DNA of 64,000 bases. Origin: Grimontia marina (lineage in GTDB: Bacteria; Pseudomonadota; Gammaproteobacteria; Enterobacterales; Vibrionaceae). The notes beneath the pieces were generated by a model. The model was not told where the DNA came from. It saw only the letters and a program-made list of their open reading frames with translations, and made no database searches. A program made the position numbers and the translations under genes. The stretch is from assembly GCF_900060185.1 (NCBI RefSeq), contig NZ_FIZY01000021.1:18085-82084 (forward strand), read 5' to 3'. Below, one piece after another: positions 9,862 through 18,441 of the stretch (positions are counted from its first letter, which is position 1; the number at the start of each line of letters is the position of its first letter).

Positions 9862-10965
9862 TCAGTCGATCAAATCGTACTCTTCTTTCAGGATATCAAT
9901 GAGTTCCTGTTTCGGGTTGTCACTCAGATGAATCGGTGCGCCAGTGATTTTCTCGGCAATACCAATGTAGGTACGTGAAATGTCCATCAGCGCTTCAACG
10001 GGCAGGTCGTTATCGCGAGCTAAAGCTTCACGCTCTGGCATACGTTCTTTGTTGAGCAGAATGTCTGGATCTGGGAAGTAGTTCAGCAGAAACTGGCGGA
10101 AGCCTTCTTTGGAGTTTTCCACGATATTGCCAGCCTCGTATTCCTTAGTATCCCAAATACGTGAAGAATCTGGGGTACCCACTTCATCCATGTAGATGAG
10201 CTTTTCTTTACCTGCCGCATCAGTGACATAACCAAACTCAAACTTGGTGTCGACAAAGGTTTGGTCAATTGCTTCCAATGCATTGCTGATCACACCGAAA
10301 CCTTCTTTGAGCAGGGTTTCGTATCGCGCAATGTCAGCAGCCGATGAGAAATTAAATGCAGCAAAGTTGTCTTCGATATTTTTGCGGGTAATGTTGACGT
10401 CATCCGCTTCAGGCACACCTGGAATGCCGCGCAAAATACCTTTGGTTGACGGCGTGATAAGGAGTTCTGGCAAGGCTTTATCTTTCTCCAGCCCTTCAGG
10501 CAATTCAATGCCGCAGAACTCACGTTCGCCTTTTGCATAGGCACGCCACATGGAGCCAGTGATGTATTTGCGGCAAATCGCTTCAATCATCACGGGTTTG
10601 GCTTTTTGAACAATCCAGACGAACGGGTGGGGAATATCAAGAATATGGCTGTCAGCCAGGCCATTTTCCTTGAACAGGCGAAACCAGTGGTTGGAAATGG
10701 CATTCAATGCAGCACCTTTGCCCGGTACGCCTTTCAGGCCGCCTTCGGCATGCCAGATGCAATCGAACGCGGAGATACGGTCACTGATCACCATGATGGC
10801 CAGTGGCGCATCAGGGGCAACGTCATAGCCTTTTTCCTGAATAAGACGTTTGCTGTCTTCTTCTGTCAGCCAGTAGACAGAGCGGACTTTACCGCTGTGA
10901 ACAGGTTGGTGGGTACGAATGGGAAGATCGTCGTTAACGGCGAGAACTTGATCCGCAAGGCTCAT
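9862..10965 (-). CDS. purC: Phosphoribosylaminoimidazole-succinocarboxamide synthase
   Basis: A 367-aa SAICAR synthetase (CAIR + Asp + ATP), the long form seen in Vibrio. Family signatures include the Lys-containing GKVRSVY near residues 26-32, the SDRISAFDC block (residues 62-70), and the downstream [12 protein letters not shown] substrate-binding motif. Regulation by PurR is supported by a near-perfect operator 145 bp upstream. Convergent with bamC. Confidence 0.95.
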   Translation of the reverse strand: MSLADQVLAVNDDLPIRTHQPVHSGKVRSVYWLTEEDSKRLIQEKGYDVAPDAPLAIMVISDRISAFDCIWHAEGGLKGVPGKGAALNAISNHWFRLFKENGLADSHILDIPHPFVWIVQKAKPVMIEAICRKYITGSMWRAYAKGEREFCGIELPEGLEKDKALPELLITPSTKGILRGIPGVPEADDVNITRKNIEDNFAAFNFSSAADIARYETLLKEGFGVISNALEAIDQTFVDTKFEFGYVTDAAGKEKLIYMDEVGTPDSSRIWDTKEYEAGNIVENSKEGFRQFLLNYFPDPDILLNKERMPEREALARDNDLPVEALMDISRTYIGIAEKITGAPIHLSDNPKQELIDILKEEYDLID

Positions 10966-11109
10966 TGAGACATTCCTATCTAAAAGTGGCCGGACGAGGC
11001 TTCGTCACTGGCAAGACAACATTCTATGCGGTGAGAGCGGCGACTTCCTGACTCTCACCCTCCAAACGCCTTGCATGATACCAGAACTGAACAGGGGCTG
11101 TTACTGAAA

Positions 11110-11125
11110 ACGCAAACGTTTGCGC
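11110..11125. promoter_or_regulatory. PurR operator upstream of purC
   Basis: ACGCAAACGTTTGCGC is a near-perfect match to the PurR palindrome (ACGCAAACGTTTNCGT). It lies in the intergenic region upstream of purC (minus strand), 145 bp from the start codon. It implies hypoxanthine/guanine-responsive repression of purC. Confidence 0.88.
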
Positions 11126-11141
11126 AAAAAGTTTCAGACAG

Positions 11142-11165
11142 AAAAAAGGCGACCCTATGGTCGCC
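11142..11165 (-). terminator. Terminator of the dapE / M15 / DUF2897 unit
   Basis: Stem GGCGACC / GGTCGCC with a 4-base loop and a run of A on the plus strand, which is a T-run on the minus strand. It lies 9 bp downstream of the small DUF2897 gene. Confidence 0.85.
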
Positions 11166-11173
11166 GCTATCGA

Positions 11174-11383
11174 TCACCAGAAAGACGATTTGTCGTTGTC
11201 ATCCTCATCATCGTAAGGTTTTCGCTCTTTCTTTTGCTCGTTGCTTTGGTCTTCATCTTTTGGCTTGGGCTTTTGCTTCATACCGAATTTGGCATTGGCC
11301 GTGTATTTCAGTGCCATGATGTTGCTGACCACAACGGCGACCACAATGAAAATGATCACGTAGGGGTTGGTGAGTATATCCAT
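11174..11383 (-). CDS. DUF2897 small membrane protein
   Basis: 69 aa: one TM helix (residues 8-28), then a basic/acidic low-complexity tail rich in Lys, Asp and Glu. It matches the DUF2897 family of single-pass proteins found beside dapE in Vibrio. It lies just behind the M15 peptidase gene (2-bp gap), so it is likely in one transcript with dapE. No known function. Confidence 0.72.
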   Translation of the reverse strand: MDILTNPYVIIFIVVAVVVSNIMALKYTANAKFGMKQKPKPKDEDQSNEQKKERKPYDDEDDNDKSSFW

Positions 11384-11385
11384 GC

Positions 11386-12060
11386 TCAGACCTCACAAAC
11401 GTTCGAGACGTATTGAGAATATATCCAATCCAGCTGGTTTAGCACAGTTTCCCGTCCAGCGATGTTAGAAGATGCGATCGCGGTGCGGAGTGCATCAGGC
11501 GTGAGGATATCCAGCGCCCCTTGCGTGGTTGGGATGTGGCTGATATGCCAGGGCTCAAATGCCACACCGCCTCTATCTTCACGATAAGGAAGGTAAAAGC
11601 CGTGCGTTTTCATGTTGGCCAAAAGCCAATCAAAGAAAGGCTTTTGGTGTCCGGTAAGGTATTCCCAAGGTTCAAGCTGGATGGAGATACCTTCAGGCAG
11701 GAGGTTTCTGGCATAGATGTCGATATCGGTGCCCCAGTGATGACGGCTTGCCCCCGGCAAGGCCGACCAGCGCAAAATAGCCCGGACTTTGTCGTCATCA
11801 CTGAGCTGGCTGGCATCCAAAGGGGTTCCGTTGCCATCAAGCATGGGGCGTAGGCCATTGAACTTGTTGTCCCATATCATCTGCTGACGGCTGAAATCAC
11901 GAAAGCTGCTGGCAATGGTGAGTTCAAAGCCGGCTTTTTCTGCCGAACTTTGCAGGGCCAAGAAATCCGCCTGAACTTCTTTATGCAGCATCAGACCCTC
12001 TGCGAGAGTACACAGATGGTCTTGTGATTGTCCTGTCAGTGATGAAAGGGTCCAACTCAT
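11386..12060 (-). CDS. M15 family D-Ala-D-Ala carboxypeptidase-like protein
   Basis: A 224-aa protein with the M15B/VanY-type zinc motif: [11 protein letters not shown] supplies His and Asp ligands (about residues 108-118) and EPWHIS (about 171-176) supplies the third ligand with a catalytic Glu nearby. Such enzymes trim D-Ala from peptidoglycan stems or recycled peptides. No convincing signal peptide is visible, so a cytoplasmic role is possible. It overlaps dapE by 4 bp, an ATGA-type coupling. Confidence 0.82.
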   Translation of the reverse strand: MSWTLSSLTGQSQDHLCTLAEGLMLHKEVQADFLALQSSAEKAGFELTIASSFRDFSRQQMIWDNKFNGLRPMLDGNGTPLDASQLSDDDKVRAILRWSALPGASRHHWGTDIDIYARNLLPEGISIQLEPWEYLTGHQKPFFDWLLANMKTHGFYLPYREDRGGVAFEPWHISHIPTTQGALDILTPDALRTAIASSNIAGRETVLNQLDWIYSQYVSNVCEV

Positions 12061-13193
12061 TTTGCCAGCACTTTCTCCAGCACCTTCTGGTACATGTCAG
12101 TCAGTTTCTCGAGATCATCAATCTTCACACACTCATTCACTTTGTGGATGGTGGCGTTGACTGGACCCAGTTCAATCACCTGACCACCCATTTGCGCGAT
12201 AAAGCGACCGTCGGAAGTTCCGCCCGTAGTAAGAAGTTGAGGCTTCTCGCTGTTCACTTCGTCCACGGCTTCAACGACAGCATCAAGTAAAGAACCTGCA
12301 TCTGTCAGGAACGGCAAGCCGTTGTAGGTCCATTTGATATCGTAGTCCAGGCCATGCGCATCGAAGATGGCGTGAGTGCGGGTTTCTATGTCCTGCGCGG
12401 TCAATTCGGTGCTGTAGCGCAAGTTGAACTGGACATGGAACTCACCTGGAACCACATTGCTTGCGCCTGTACCTGCGGCGACATTTGGAATTTGCAGGCT
12501 GGTTGGCGGGAAGTAGGCGTTACCTTCATCCCACTGCACGCTGGTCAGTTCTGCGAGTGCTGGCAGCGCCAGATGAACCGGGTTTTTCGCAAGGTGTGGG
12601 TAGGCAACGTGGCCCTGAATACCTTTGAAGGTGACATCACCAGTCAGTGAGCCGCGACGACCGTTCTTGACCACATCACCCACCGCGTCGGTGCTGCTTG
12701 GTTCACCCACAATGCACATGTCGATGATTTCATCACGTGCCATCAGGGTATCGACAACACGGGTCGTTCCGTTGATAAATGGGCCTTCTTCATCTGAGGT
12801 GATAAGGAATGCCAGTGAACCGTTGTGATCTGGGTTTTCTGCGATAAAGCGTTCAGTTGCTACGACCATCGCCGCCAGTGAGCCTTTCATGTCTGCCGCG
12901 CCACGGCCAAGCAGGTAACCGTCTACGATCGTCGGTTCAAAAGGAGGAGTTTTCCACTTCTCTAAAGGGCCTGCTGGTACCACATCGGTGTGACCAGCAA
13001 AGGCAAACAGTGGGCCTTCGGTACCGCGACGAGCCCATAGGTTAGTGGTGTCTTCAAACACCATACGTTCAATGTTGAATCCCAGCGCTTCGAGGCGCTC
13101 GATCATCAATTCCTGACATCCTTCATCTTCTGGAGTCACGGATGGACGGCCTATTAATTCCTTGGCCAGAGACAATACCGCACTGTCTGTCAT
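12057..13193 (-). CDS. dapE: Succinyl-diaminopimelate desuccinylase
   Basis: A 378-aa M20 dizinc hydrolase. Metal and catalytic motifs are visible: FAGHTDVVP (residues 64-72), [10 protein letters not shown] (around 95-104), DEEG (around 133-136) and the C-terminal [10 protein letters not shown]. It releases succinate from N-succinyl-LL-DAP, the penultimate part of the lysine/peptidoglycan pathway, complementing dapA nearby. The unit runs from the ArsC-like gene leftward: ArsC-like, dapE, M15, DUF2897. Confidence 0.95.
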   Translation of the reverse strand: MTDSAVLSLAKELIGRPSVTPEDEGCQELMIERLEALGFNIERMVFEDTTNLWARRGTEGPLFAFAGHTDVVPAGPLEKWKTPPFEPTIVDGYLLGRGAADMKGSLAAMVVATERFIAENPDHNGSLAFLITSDEEGPFINGTTRVVDTLMARDEIIDMCIVGEPSSTDAVGDVVKNGRRGSLTGDVTFKGIQGHVAYPHLAKNPVHLALPALAELTSVQWDEGNAYFPPTSLQIPNVAAGTGASNVVPGEFHVQFNLRYSTELTAQDIETRTHAIFDAHGLDYDIKWTYNGLPFLTDAGSLLDAVVEAVDEVNSEKPQLLTTGGTSDGRFIAQMGGQVIELGPVNATIHKVNECVKIDDLEKLTDMYQKVLEKVLAK

Positions 13194-13224
13194 GGGGTTG
13201 TGTGTCCTTGTTCTTAAAACGGTG

Positions 13225-13575
13225 TTATTCGCTAAAAATTGTTTCGTACTCTGCAGCTTTAAAGCCGAGGTGATACGTGTCGTTGTGAATCAAAAGAGGG
13301 CGCTTAATCATAGCAGGGTGAACCAGCATCAAAGAGACGGCATTGGATTCATCTAGGTTGTTCTTTTGTTCTTCGGAAAGTCCTCGGAAGGTGGTACCGC
13401 GCTTGTTAACCAGAGCTTCCCAGCCCAGCTTTTCCACAAATTGCTTTAACATTTCCTGATCGATACCGTCTTTACGGTAATCATGAAACGTGTACGGTTT
13501 GCCTTCCGCATCAAGCCACTTCAGCGCTTTCTTGATGGTGTCGCAATTCTTAATCCCGTAAACCATTGTGGTCAT
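13225..13575 (-). CDS. ArsC/Spx-family reductase, YffB type
   Basis: A 116-aa thioredoxin-fold protein whose N-terminus, [16 protein letters not shown], carries the single Cys (Cys10) of the YffB/Spx branch. The family is structurally ArsC-like, and YffB members lie immediately upstream of dapE in E. coli and Vibrio, as here (31-bp gap). Biochemical role unknown; glutathione-dependent thiol reduction is inferred. Confidence 0.82.
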   Translation of the reverse strand: MTTMVYGIKNCDTIKKALKWLDAEGKPYTFHDYRKDGIDQEMLKQFVEKLGWEALVNKRGTTFRGLSEEQKNNLDESNAVSLMLVHPAMIKRPLLIHNDTYHLGFKAAEYETIFSE

Positions 13576-13742
13576 TCACTGTTTCCTCATAGTGCTACGT
13601 CGAGGGTGCTAGATTGACATCGCAAAGTGCTGAAAGCAAGGCGTGAAGCGACTTCACCTATCATTGAGTTAACTTCTATTCGAATAGCTTCATAAATCAA
13701 TTTCATTCAAAATTTCTACATTAGTGAATTCTGATGTAAATT

Positions 13743-13760
13743 AATTAGATGAATCTAATT
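13743..13760. promoter_or_regulatory. Palindromic operator of the ArsR-family gene
   Basis: Perfect inverted repeat AATTAGAT-GA-ATCTAATT centred 28 bp upstream of the ArsR-family start codon. Its size and symmetry fit the site of a small winged-helix dimer, so autoregulation is likely. No second gene shares it. Confidence 0.6.
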
Positions 13761-13779
13761 TAAAGGGTGTTTGCCAGCA

Positions 13780-14076
13780 ATGGGTAAAGAACTACAACAA
13801 CAAGCCAATGAGGCGGCCAAAGTGCTGAGAATTCTCGCGCACCCGGAAAGGTTAATGGTGCTCTGTCAGTTACGAGAAGGGGAGAAAAATGTCTCGAGCC
13901 TTCTTGAGAACAGTGCCTTGAGTCAGTCTGCTTTTTCCCAACACCTCACTGTGTTGCGACAAGCGGGATTAGTCGAGACACGCAAGGAGTCGCAGTCAGT
14001 GTTTTACCGAATTGCAGGTGGCAAAGTGGAAAACCTGATCAATGCAATTCAAGGCGCATGGTGTGGAGAGCGCTAA
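13780..14076 (+). CDS. ArsR/SmtB-family regulator (HlyU/BigR-like)
   Basis: A 98-aa winged-helix protein. The recognition helix is in LSQSAFSQHLTVLRQAGLV (about residues 47-65) and the wing in VETRKESQSVFY. The pattern resembles Vibrio HlyU and BigR, which sense persulfide/redox state through two Cys. Here Cys residues are present near position 25 (VLCQL) and near the C-terminus (WCGER). The ATG at 13780 is preferred over the TTG at 13771. Autoregulation is suggested by the palindrome just upstream. Confidence 0.8.
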   Translation: MGKELQQQANEAAKVLRILAHPERLMVLCQLREGEKNVSSLLENSALSQSAFSQHLTVLRQAGLVETRKESQSVFYRIAGGKVENLINAIQGAWCGER

Positions 14077-14179
14077 AGAGCAAACGACATGCTGGTGAAT
14101 AGGCGTTCAATTTGATCAAGCGCAATACCTCCTTTGCAATTCATTGAATAATGGAAAGCAGTCATATTAGGAGGTCTCA

Positions 14180-14461
14180 ATGGAACTGAATCCGGTTTTT
14201 GCAAGAAGACTGTATCTCGCTTTTTTGGTTGAAGAAATGGAACGTCCGAATGTTCCACGTTTAATTGAAGCCACGGGCTGGCCACGTCGCACGATTCAGG
14301 ACGTGATCAAATCACTGGCAGGTCTTGGTATTGAATTGGCATTCATTCAGGATGGACGCCGCCATAATGACGGATATTATCGCCTGACTGACTGGGGCCC
14401 GTTCAAACGTGAGTGGGTTGAAGACCGTAAACAGGACATTATGGGAACGCTTACGGTATAA
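14180..14461 (+). CDS. Small winged-helix DNA-binding protein
   Basis: A 93-aa protein with a helix-turn-helix (residues 25-50: RLIEATGWPRRTIQDVIKSL) and a following beta wing (DGRRHNDGYYRLTDWG). It matches the HTH_43-type winged helix proteins conserved in Vibrionaceae. An AGGAGG Shine-Dalgarno lies 7 bases before the ATG. Target genes unknown; it is not cotranscribed with the leftward YjbR gene. Confidence 0.75.
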   Translation: MELNPVFARRLYLAFLVEEMERPNVPRLIEATGWPRRTIQDVIKSLAGLGIELAFIQDGRRHNDGYYRLTDWGPFKREWVEDRKQDIMGTLTV

Positions 14462-14463
14462 AA

Positions 14464-14502
14464 CAAAAAACGCAGCTAAAGAGTCTGCGTTTTTTGTTTT
14501 CA
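14464..14502. terminator. Bidirectional terminator
   Basis: Stem AAAAACGCAG / CTGCGTTTTT with a 9-base loop, between the convergent winged-helix (+) and YjbR-family (-) genes. It overlaps the YjbR-family stop codon region. Confidence 0.85.
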
Positions 14503-14856
14503 AGCTTCGGCGTGAACTGGCCTTAGCGATTTCTGAACGTATTTGGGCAGTTTATCTACCACCAGGTGCCAGGAATGGGAAATGATATTCTCTATTTCCG
14601 CCGTTGGCAGAGGGCAGTTTTTGCCAAATTCTATCCACCCAGCCCTAGCCAGGTGCGGTGCCGGACGGCAATCCGGGATCTCCGCCATCATAACGAACAA
14701 ATCTTCCGGCACTTTGCAGGCCATTTTCTCGCCATCGTAGAAAATACAGACCATCTTGGTCTGATGCACGCTGTATACATTAACGCCGCCCCACTTTACA
14801 TCATGACGGATACCCACTAGTGACGCGCAGTGTGCCTTGAGTGCCGGGATGTCCAT
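14500..14856 (-). CDS. MmcQ/YjbR-family protein
   Basis: A 118-aa protein of the MmcQ/YjbR fold (double-wing DNA-binding-like), with typical motifs VKWGGVNVYSVHQTKMVCIF near the N-terminus and the W(I/V)EF...L motif in the C-terminal half. Function unknown. It abuts the DUF1499 gene upstream (1 bp apart), suggesting one transcript running DUF2956 - DUF1499 - YjbR. Confidence 0.8.
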   Translation of the reverse strand: MDIPALKAHCASLVGIRHDVKWGGVNVYSVHQTKMVCIFYDGEKMACKVPEDLFVMMAEIPDCRPAPHLARAGWIEFGKNCPLPTAEIENIISHSWHLVVDKLPKYVQKSLRPVHAEA

Positions 14857-15294
14857 TTACTTGATGAGCCCTTTCTCCTGAAGTGCTGCTCTTAATGCTT
14901 CAACGCGTTTACGGTTTACGCCAAAGTCTGAGTACCCAACGCGCGATTCAGAACGGACTATCAGCTGGTCACCATCGACACGAAGTTCCAGGTCATCCAC
15001 AAATCGCATGATTTTACTGACGTTCTCTACACGCACATAGCCAGGCTCCTGATCGCCAAGGCGGGTGCCCGGCATGCTGAGCGCGACTTCCAGAATAGGC
15101 GCCATAGAAACACCTTCTGCCAACTCGAAGGGGGCAACGTTGAAATCTTCACGCGAGTCCTGTGTAGAGACACAGTTGGGTTTATCGCCACATGGGGTAA
15201 GAGATTTATCTGTCACGGTGTCTTCTCCTTGTGCGCATCCGAGTGTGACTATCATAGCTACGCCTGCAGCGGCGAAAGAGAGCGTCTTTTTCAT
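14857..15294 (-). CDS. DUF1499 lipoprotein
   Basis: 145 aa. The signal peptide ends in the lipobox VTLGC (Cys20), so it is a predicted lipoprotein. The mature part begins with the DUF1499 hallmark CGDKPNCVST followed by a beta-rich domain. The family is widespread and uncharacterised. It lies between DUF2956 and the YjbR-like gene on the same strand. Confidence 0.82.
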   Translation of the reverse strand: MKKTLSFAAAGVAMIVTLGCAQGEDTVTDKSLTPCGDKPNCVSTQDSREDFNVAPFELAEGVSMAPILEVALSMPGTRLGDQEPGYVRVENVSKIMRFVDDLELRVDGDQLIVRSESRVGYSDFGVNRKRVEALRAALQEKGLIK

Positions 15295-15307
15295 TGTATG
15301 TTCCCTG

Positions 15308-15643
15308 TTATTGGTTGCTCAGTATATAGGCTGCAAACCCCACCCAACTCGCGACAAGGAGTCCCCAAGGTAGAAGATTGCTAGACGTAGACACTGATTC
15401 AACGGTTTCTGTCACATCGTTTGCTGATACGGTATCGACTTGTTTTTGCTTGAGTTGCTTTTTCCGTTCTTTATCGCGATCCCGCGCTTTTGATTTCTGC
15501 TGCTTCTTATACAGCGCAATGCCTTTCTCGATGCCTTGAGCAATAAGTTTTGTCTGCTCTTTGGTTTGCCCTGGCTTTTGGGTCGCCTTGGCAATTTTCA
15601 TGGCTTCTTGCTGGGTTTCAGGCGAGGGCGTGGTGTGGCTCAT
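15308..15643 (-). CDS. DUF2956 tail-anchored protein
   Basis: A 111-aa protein with a strongly basic, Lys/Gln-rich middle (about residues 25-70) and one C-terminal TM helix (about 92-109, LLPWGLLVASWVGFAAYIL). This matches the DUF2956 family of Vibrio/Shewanella. The topology suggests a cytoplasmic basic domain held at the membrane. Role unknown. Confidence 0.78.
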   Translation of the reverse strand: MSHTTPSPETQQEAMKIAKATQKPGQTKEQTKLIAQGIEKGIALYKKQQKSKARDRDKERKKQLKQKQVDTVSANDVTETVESVSTSSNLLPWGLLVASWVGFAAYILSNQ

Positions 15644-15764
15644 CTTTTTTCATCTTTAACGGTCTAATCTAGTGAGCGATTATAACGATGATAACTGGAT
15701 GTCACGAAACCAAATTCTGAGAATCGTGTCAGACCTCTAATGACAAAAAAGGGAGAAAAGACAA

Positions 15765-16085
15765 ATGATCTTAACTACAACCCCAACTATTCAAGGGCGC
15801 GAAATCACGCATTACCACGGTGTAGTAGTAGGAGAGGCAATCTTAGGTGCGAATATTTTTAAAGATATCTTTGCGAGTATTCGCGATATTGTTGGTGGGC
15901 GTTCTGCCGCTTACGAGCAAGAACTCGCTAAAGCGCGTGAAATTGCATTCGAGGAGCTCAGAGAGCGTGCACGCGCTGCAGGCGGAAACGCAGTAGTGGG
16001 TATCGACCTTGATTATGAAGTGGTCGGCCCCAATGGTGGAATGTTGATGGTGAGTGTTAGCGGAACAGCAGTCACTGTCGGATAA
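15765..16085 (+). CDS. YbjQ/UPF0145 family protein
   Basis: A 106-aa UPF0145 protein (YbjQ-like 'heavy-metal-binding' family) with the conserved [20 protein letters not shown] start and [16 protein letters not shown] block. Members form pentamers in structures; no cellular role is established. Preceded by an AAAGGGAG Shine-Dalgarno. Monocistronic by spacing. Confidence 0.85.
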   Translation: MILTTTPTIQGREITHYHGVVVGEAILGANIFKDIFASIRDIVGGRSAAYEQELAKAREIAFEELRERARAAGGNAVVGIDLDYEVVGPNGGMLMVSVSGTAVTVG

Positions 16086-16193
16086 ATGTGAGCGAGCTAA
16101 AAGCTTGGGCTGAAATTTACTGCGCTACACCGCAAAATGATGCGCCCGTGCTTTGTGCTCACCATCAATACTGACAAAGTGCTAAGGAGGGTT

Positions 16194-16265
16194 ATGAACA
16201 ATGTTTTTTTGCATGCTTCCCTTTGCTGGTGGCTGCGCATAATCCTGAAGAAACAAGATAGATGA
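16194..16265 (+). CDS. 23-codon leader ORF coupled to the DUF2919 gene
   Basis: An ATG preceded by a near-perfect Shine-Dalgarno (AAGGAGGG, 4 bases away) opens a 23-codon frame, MNNVFLHASLCWWLRIILKK then QDR. Its TGA overlaps the ATG of the next gene in an ATGA junction, and the downstream gene has no comparable ribosome site of its own. Hydrophobic, with a Trp pair. It could be a coupling or attenuation leader, or a genuine microprotein. Supported by layout only, not by homology. Confidence 0.42.
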   Translation: MNNVFLHASLCWWLRIILKKQDR

Positions 16266-16747
16266 ATTCGCTTTTGTACCAATCTCCTGACTATTACGAC
16301 AAACACGGAAACGCGAAGCCAAACCTGATGTTCTGGCTGACAGGCCTCTTTCTGGCGCGTTCCTGGATAGTGTTTGTGGTTGCAGGCGTCAGCCGGGAGC
16401 AAGGCAAAGACCTGCTCTCGCTGTTTTACCCGAGTCATGATGCGCTTTATATTGGACTGGCGTTGGGATTGCCCGCTGTGGCTTTGATGCTGATGGCTGG
16501 CAGTCTTCATCGTTTCCCAGCATTTTTTCAGCGTGTTTGGCGGTTTGGTAAGTACACCCTCCTAGCGGCGTTGAGTGGTGATTTGATACTGCAAGTCAAA
16601 CACCTGATGGCTCAGCGTTGGGAGTTCCACTGGAGTGGGGCATTAATGTTACTGATGGCGATTTGGCTAGTGTTATACCTGTTAAGAAGCCGCCGCATTC
16701 AGTTTTTATTTGAAGCCCCCATTACAAGAGAAGAAAAAAATGAATGA
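16262..16747 (+). CDS. DUF2919 (YfeZ-like) inner-membrane protein
   Basis: A 161-aa protein with four TM helices (around residues 25-45, 62-82, 95-112, 122-140) and the DUF2919 N-terminal motif SPDYYDKHGNAKPN. E. coli YfeZ is the best-known relative; no function is assigned. Its ATG overlaps the stop of a 23-codon leader frame and its 3' end overlaps the next gene by 8 bp, so all three are probably translated from one mRNA. Confidence 0.8.
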   Translation: MNSLLYQSPDYYDKHGNAKPNLMFWLTGLFLARSWIVFVVAGVSREQGKDLLSLFYPSHDALYIGLALGLPAVALMLMAGSLHRFPAFFQRVWRFGKYTLLAALSGDLILQVKHLMAQRWEFHWSGALMLLMAIWLVLYLLRSRRIQFLFEAPITREEKNE

Positions 16748-17135
16748 GTGGAAAAAAGGGCTTGTTCTGTTCAGCGCAATGTTAAGCCCCTTGGCCATGG
16801 CTGACTGGCAGGTTGATGTGAATTTCGAAATGGATCGTGCCGGCAAGCAACACCGCGCACAAACCTCCGTATCATTGGTGCCCGGAGAAGAAACTGTTCT
16901 GTTTGATAACGGTGAAGCGACAGGTGCACTCATTGGCAAAGCTGAGCTTTTGGAAGTGACGGCTGATGAGGTGAAAATTTCTCTTCTGGTTCAAGAACAG
17001 TGCGACGATGGCGGCTGGCGAACCATCATGTCACCCGTTGTCAGTGCGGGACTGAATGCTCCGGCTTCTGTTAAGCAGAGCAACGAGCAACTGGATGAAT
17101 TTGCATCTTTAAAAGTGGAAATTACGTCGGTATAA
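16740..17135 (+). CDS. Small predicted periplasmic protein of unknown function
   Basis: 131 aa with a signal peptide (residues 1-20, SPLAMA-D cleavage). The mature part is mostly beta strand. I chose the ATG at 16740, overlapping the DUF2919 stop by 8 bases, because it gives the best signal-peptide N-region (MNEWKKG). No family recognised. Context suggests a partner of the DUF2919 membrane protein, but nothing in the sequence proves it. Confidence 0.65.
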   Translation: MNEWKKGLVLFSAMLSPLAMADWQVDVNFEMDRAGKQHRAQTSVSLVPGEETVLFDNGEATGALIGKAELLEVTADEVKISLLVQEQCDDGGWRTIMSPVVSAGLNAPASVKQSNEQLDEFASLKVEITSV

Positions 17136-17194
17136 GTGCCAGAAAGCCCACTTTACAGATCTGAGACAAAGTCTCGGCGCTTCACAGGTAATAT

Positions 17195-17234
17195 GCTAGT
17201 TTTCTTAAAACTAAAATGAAAACTAGCAGTTTTA
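17195..17234 (+). promoter_or_regulatory. Overlapping inverted repeats in the DyP-peroxidase leader
   Basis: GCTAGTTTTC (17195-17204) pairs with GAAAACTAGC (17218-17227), a perfect 10-bp inverted repeat. A second repeat, TAAAACT (17206-17212) with AGTTTTA (17228-17234), interleaves with it. The Shine-Dalgarno GGAGG follows within 10 bases. It could be a regulator's operator or two mutually exclusive mRNA hairpins; the two cannot be separated from sequence. Confidence 0.5.
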
Positions 17235-17248
17235 CTTGGAGGTAATAC

Positions 17249-18145
17249 ATGGCGGTTTCTCAACCGGCAATCGTTGCAGATGCAGGTCCTTTCGCACTGT
17301 ACACAGTTCTGAAAGTCAATGGTTCTGCTTCAGACGTTCTTGCTCAGTGTCGCGCACTTCACTCTCTTGTTGATGATATTAATGCCCTGCAACCCGATGC
17401 TGATCTGAAAGCAGCTGTGTCTTTTTCCTCAGCTTTCTGCGCGGAAAACGGTATTGCGACACCGACTGAGTTCTCTGCTTTCCGCCCTCTGGGCGAAGGT
17501 GATGCCCATGCGCCCGCAACGAAGTGTGATATTTTCCTTCACGCTCACTCAACCCGTCATGATCTGAACTTCTTCCTGCTACGCAAGTTCTTGTCACCTA
17601 TTGCTTCAGAAGTTGAAGTCGTTGATGAAACCTACGGTTATCGTTACCTCGACTCCCGAGACATGACAGAGTTTATCGACGGCACTGAAAACCCGGAAGG
17701 CGAAGAAGCGCGTCGCGATGTGGCGATTATCGCTGATGGTGAATGTGCTGGTGGCAGTGTCGTTATGATGCAGCGTTACGTACACAAACTGGCAGCATGG
17801 GAACCACTGACCATCAAGCAGCAAGAGAAAGTGATTGGCCGTACCAAGCCTGACTCGATTGAGCTTGAAGATGTGCCCCCAACTTCTCACGTTGGTCGAG
17901 TAGATATCAAAGAAGACGGTAAAGGCCTGAAAATGGTTCGCCACAGCCTGCCATATGGCTCTGTGTCAGGTGATCACGGCCTGCTGTTCTTGGCTTATTG
18001 CCATACTCAGCATGTTCACAAAACCATGTTGGAAAGTATGTTCGGTGAGCGAGATGGTAAAACCGACATGCTGCTTCGCTTTACCACGCCAGTCACAGGT
18101 GCTTACTTCTACGCACCTTCAATGGATGTACTTAAAAGAATCTGA
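17249..18145 (+). CDS. Dyp-type (YfeX-like) heme peroxidase
   Basis: A 298-aa ferredoxin-like two-domain heme peroxidase. The DyP hallmark FIDGTENPEG (residues 142-151, catalytic Asp144) is intact, and a proximal-His region follows around SHVGRVD...VRHSLPYG. The class is the cytosolic YfeX type: no Tat signal. It oxidises dyes and porphyrinogens with H2O2; the physiological substrate is uncertain. Expression may be controlled by the inverted repeats upstream. Confidence 0.9.
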   Translation: MAVSQPAIVADAGPFALYTVLKVNGSASDVLAQCRALHSLVDDINALQPDADLKAAVSFSSAFCAENGIATPTEFSAFRPLGEGDAHAPATKCDIFLHAHSTRHDLNFFLLRKFLSPIASEVEVVDETYGYRYLDSRDMTEFIDGTENPEGEEARRDVAIIADGECAGGSVVMMQRYVHKLAAWEPLTIKQQEKVIGRTKPDSIELEDVPPTSHVGRVDIKEDGKGLKMVRHSLPYGSVSGDHGLLFLAYCHTQHVHKTMLESMFGERDGKTDMLLRFTTPVTGAYFYAPSMDVLKRI

Positions 18146-18179
18146 CTTATCAATACTTTGAATTCTATTGATAACATTA

Positions 18180-18207
18180 AAAGCACCTTCGCCCGGTGCT
18201 TTTTTTA
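18180..18207. terminator. Terminator after the DyP peroxidase
   Basis: Stem AAGCACC / GGTGCTT, 7-base loop, followed by a T-run. It lies 35 bp after the stop. The next ~235 bp to the mannosidase start holds no visible gene and presumably its promoter. Confidence 0.85.
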
Positions 18208-18441
18208 TGTCAATTTGTGAGCGCGGTTAAAAGGGCATTTCTGGTTTTTTGAGCCAGATTTTGGAAATGACAATTGGCGGGCGTGTGCACCTTTATTCTT
18301 CTCGACGACATTTATTATCTGTGGTGTTCTCAGCCCAGTTTTTATGTTTTGAGAGTCGTTGAATGGGCGTGGTAACAGGGACGCTTTGCAGAATCAAGGA
18401 ACTAGCGGTTCGCGGCATCTCGTTCTATTTGGAGAAATGGC

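Noticed and set aside
17195..17234. H-type pseudoknot in the DyP leader
   Set aside because: The third loop would have zero bases and cannot span a 10-bp stem, so only alternative hairpins or an operator are feasible.
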